From contig OZ345361.1 in the NCBI GenBank assembly GCA_977006965.1, positions 1,054,001-1,118,000 of the forward strand: a stretch of DNA of 64,000 nucleotides, read 5' to 3'. This document shows positions 63,632 through 64,000 of this stretch, in pieces (position 1 is the stretch's first letter; each line of letters begins with the position of its first letter). Below the pieces are notes generated by a model that saw only the letters and a list, made by a program, of their open reading frames with translations, was not told the DNA's origin and did no database searches. The translations under genes and the position numbers were made by a program. This DNA comes from Phymatolithon calcareum (taxonomy: Eukaryota; Rhodophyta; Florideophyceae; Hapalidiales).

Positions 63632-64000
63632 AGCGTAAGATGCATGGCAAGGAGCTCCAAGCTTATGAATGAGATTTAATCACGCCCTGGGGAATTGAGA
63701 TCTTGTTACAAGACAAATAGCTTGATCACTGCTGCGGAAACCCAGATCAGACGACGGTGTTGCCATTCATCGAAGTAGCGAGATACCTATAGGCAATGTA
63801 TACATCCATTTGTACCAACATCACCAAGAATGGCCTATCGGTTCTGGTGCTCATAATTGAATGGGAATTATAATCACAGAGACGATAGTCAACTGTACTG
63901 ATATGAGAAATGTGTTCTGTGCAAAGGCGAGCGCAAGTTCGCACTGTCGCATACCTTAAATAAGCGCATTAGTTTATCATCAAGGCGACGATGGTTCCGT
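63632..64000. other. right edge of window, no gene seen
   Basis: This is the probable 5' flank of the transposase gene. No inverted repeat matching the other side was found within the window. Confidence 0.4.

Overview
The window looks like nuclear DNA of a small-genome, plastid-bearing eukaryote. My best guess is a mesophilic red alga of the Chondrus type. The reasons are compact genes that are mostly a single exon, five short spliceosomal introns of 88-100 nt that can be read directly, a plant-type trehalose-phosphate phosphatase, a CPBP-family membrane protein with a transit-like N-terminus, a PPR fragment, and gene islands set among many decayed transposons. This assignment is an inference. 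No rRNA, organellar gene or species-diagnostic marker is present.

Positions 1-16500 form a transposon graveyard. In order it holds: the 3' part of a Ty1/copia retrotransposon with its 3' LTR; a Sel1-repeat pseudogene; a 39-bp tandem repeat; a decayed pogo/Tigger-type transposase that keeps a C-terminal PIP-box-like motif; a Crypton-like tyrosine recombinase broken by three stops; two related GC-rich hairpins; an internally deleted hAT element with an exact 8-bp target-site duplication; and a 1.1-kb Mutator-like element with about 84-bp terminal inverted repeats and a 10-bp duplication.

Positions 16591-57418 form the gene island. In order: CPBP membrane protease-like protein (+), TKL-like kinase with EF hands (-), aldo/keto reductase (+), HMCES/SRAP (-), SPO11/TopoVIA (+), Misato/DML1 (-), trehalose-6-phosphate phosphatase (+), ATGL-like patatin lipase (-), syntaxin-type Qa-SNARE (+), SNAP-25-like Qbc-SNARE (-), an inositol-monophosphatase/kinase fusion (+), PPR and MnmG/MTO1 fragments (-), an unrecognised 540-aa protein (-), endonuclease V (+), a TACC-domain protein (-), a DPH6-type diphthamide ammonia ligase (+), and a bHLH-GAF regulator (-). 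The strands alternate almost perfectly, so most neighbours are convergent or divergent pairs; two convergent pairs have only 6 and 30 bp between stop codons. The divergent spacers are where palindromes and inverted-repeat elements collect.

Positions 57419-64000 return to accessory DNA: a long hairpin, a small proline-rich ORF that shares a motif with a fragment near 8.5 kb, and a large transposase-like gene (about 1400 codons) with one in-frame TAA.

Functional links in the island are modest. Three genes concern DNA integrity or recombination (HMCES, SPO11, endonuclease V). Two adjacent genes encode complementary SNAREs (Qa and Qbc). Two concern the cytoskeleton or spindle (Misato, TACC). I found no prokaryotic-style operon, CRISPR array or intact tRNA gene. 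Introns were assigned by eye from GT/AG sites and restored reading frame.
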